This document shows, one piece after another, positions 62,907 through 64,000 of a stretch of 64,000 bases of DNA. The stretch comes from Choristoneura fumiferana. Taxonomy: Eukaryota; Arthropoda; Insecta; Lepidoptera; Tortricidae. Below the pieces are notes generated by a model. That model did not search any database. It saw only the letters and a program-made list of their open reading frames with translations, and was not told the DNA's origin. A program made the translations under genes and the position numbers. Position 1 is the first letter of the stretch; each line of letters opens with the position of its first letter. The stretch is from contig NC_133479.1 in the NCBI RefSeq assembly GCF_025370935.1, positions 19,004,879-19,068,878 on the forward strand, written 5' to 3'.

Positions 62907-63757
62907 TATACTTGTTATATATGGCATAGAAGTTACTACCAAGTATGTTTTACAGCCACTGTGATATATATTATTGTAGGGGCTTAAGTGGATTATAAAA
63001 TGTATGGCCTAAAACACTCCTTGTAATTTGCCTGAGTATAACCTTACGAAGGATAGAAATCCTACTAATAATATAAATGTGAAAGTTTGTGTGTGTGTAT
63101 GTTGAACGTCAAGGAATACGTTAAAATAGCTAAAGAAAACTATAACGGCCACGTTTGCTTGAGAATTAATAGTAGATAGTTTACCCAAGAGTAAATAGCT
63201 TGATTTCTTCGTAACAGCTGCGGAACCCTATCTTGGACATGTCCGACACGCTCTTGGCCGATTTTTTTGTTCTAGTAACTTAACACTCATAATCAAAGAT
63301 CAAAGGACAAATCATCAATATTCTATTTAAGTGCCTAGCTCTTGTCGGTGGAGTAATTGTCATTCTGCACATAACCTTATCAAGCATTTAATAACAGTGG
63401 ATAAAACAAGTGCAAGTCAACGGGTTCGACGGAGATTCTTGACTTAAAAATAAAGCTATAATCACTTTTATATTGCTCATATCTGTGATTATTTCTAGAA
63501 CCGAACCTATTAAGTCTAAAAAGAAAATATATTCATATCATAAAACGGCTATAACTGGAACGCAATTAAAAAGGCGGTGTTGTAATATTTTTATTTATAA
63601 TATATTTTAAACGGCATAGATTTGAAAGAGATAAAAATATTTTTACGAACTAATACCAAGCTCTGTTTAAATAATTTTAAATTGCATTAAGCCTGTCTAA
63701 GTAAAAGGTTGGAGCAGAGTACTAACCGGTAATCCTTAAAATAATACGTAATTTTAT

Positions 63758-64000
63758 TCATCATCATCATCATCATGTCAGCCGAAAGACGTCCACTGCT
63801 GACATAGGCTCCCCAAGGCTCTTCCACTCAGACCCGTCTTGTGGCTTTCCGCATTCCACCGCGATCCCGCGATTCTTAACCAAGTCGTCGCTCCATCTTG
63901 TTGGAGGCCTACCGACAGCTCGTCTCCCGGTCCGGGGACGCCATTCGAGAAACCTTCTGGCCCCATGGCCATCCGTCCTGCGAGGCAATGTGCCCCGCCC
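63758..64000 (-). pseudogene. RTE-type LINE (R1) 3' end, cut by the window edge
   Basis: (atc)n tail directly after the end of block homology, then the reversed C-terminal region of R1. Compared with 12409 it has many one-base gains and losses (ctgctgacatagg, ggctccccaagg, gcgattcttaacc), giving continuous frameshifts. The rest lies beyond the window. Confidence 0.9.

Larger units (their letters stand above)
61233..63757. repeat. block C: copy of the right part of block A
   Basis: Matches 17257-19841 along its full length in the same orientation. C retains 30 bases (gtgtcggacacg) of the E-element end deleted in A, has 14 extra bases near 63046 (ataaccttacgaag) and lacks about 75 bases found in A near 17875. 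Ends at acgtaattttatt. Confidence 0.9.

Noticed and set aside
1..64000. CRISPR array, bacterial operon, phage or virus-like gene cluster
   Set aside because: No regular spacer repeats, ribosome-binding-site-led ORFs or structural genes; everything points to a eukaryotic nuclear genome.

Overview
The window is an AT-rich, transposon-dominated piece of a nuclear insect genome, almost certainly a moth or butterfly (Lepidoptera). The case rests on repeats: tRNA-derived SINEs with intact A/B boxes and target-site duplications, RTE-clade LINE ends encoding the C-terminus ...GEAYVQQWTSFG, several poly(A)- or microsatellite-tailed LINE 3' ends, and many short inverted-repeat (MITE) elements of kinds common in moth genomes. 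A noctuoid moth is my guess; nothing in the window proves the family. There is no bacterial-style gene organisation, and most open frames are repeat-derived or chance. Two 100-base N runs (17157-17256, 34478-34577) are assembly gaps of unknown true size. || Layout. 1-16735: repeats (SINE-A, SINE-B, SINE-C, RTE fragments, MITEs, several large inverted repeats) in otherwise unassigned sequence. 16736-19841 (block A): a low-copy block carrying the best gene in the window, a minus-strand three-exon gene with in-frame GT-AG splices and a poly(A) signal, interrupted by the first gap; a weaker plus-strand candidate gene lies upstream in the divergent direction. 19842-37936: repeats again, including nested insertions and LINE pseudogene ends. 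37937-38590 (block B): second copy of the left (3') part of block A, with a SINE-B inserted at a site that is empty in A. 38591-61220: repeats plus an 80-codon plus-strand ORF at 48143 that looks coding, a possible start-codon micro-exon at 45633 and a CpG-rich segment with an NRF-1/Ewg-type site near 50866. 61221-63757 (block C): second copy of the right (5') part of block A, then an RTE insertion that runs off the window. || How the parts relate. Blocks B and C together contain every exon of block A in the same order and orientation, but 22.7 kb apart. Either the gene was duplicated and one copy has a very long, transposon-filled second intron, or the assembly placed two haplotypes of one locus in tandem. 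The B/C copy has indels in exons 1 and 3 and four amino-acid changes with no silent change noted, so it is a pseudogene or an error-rich consensus. The protein (about 154 residues, ten cysteines, no signal peptide) is not one I recognise. || Repeat names used below are local labels: SINE-A (head gccgtggtggcctagtggtt), SINE-B (head gaccggatggccaagtggtt), SINE-C (head ggtggtgtagcggtatagca), L1 tail (contains gcctctaggttggcaacgca, ends in poly A), L2 tail (contains aggcgaacttatccct), R1 and R2 (two RTE-type LINE families), E element (ends in ggttccgtagcc).
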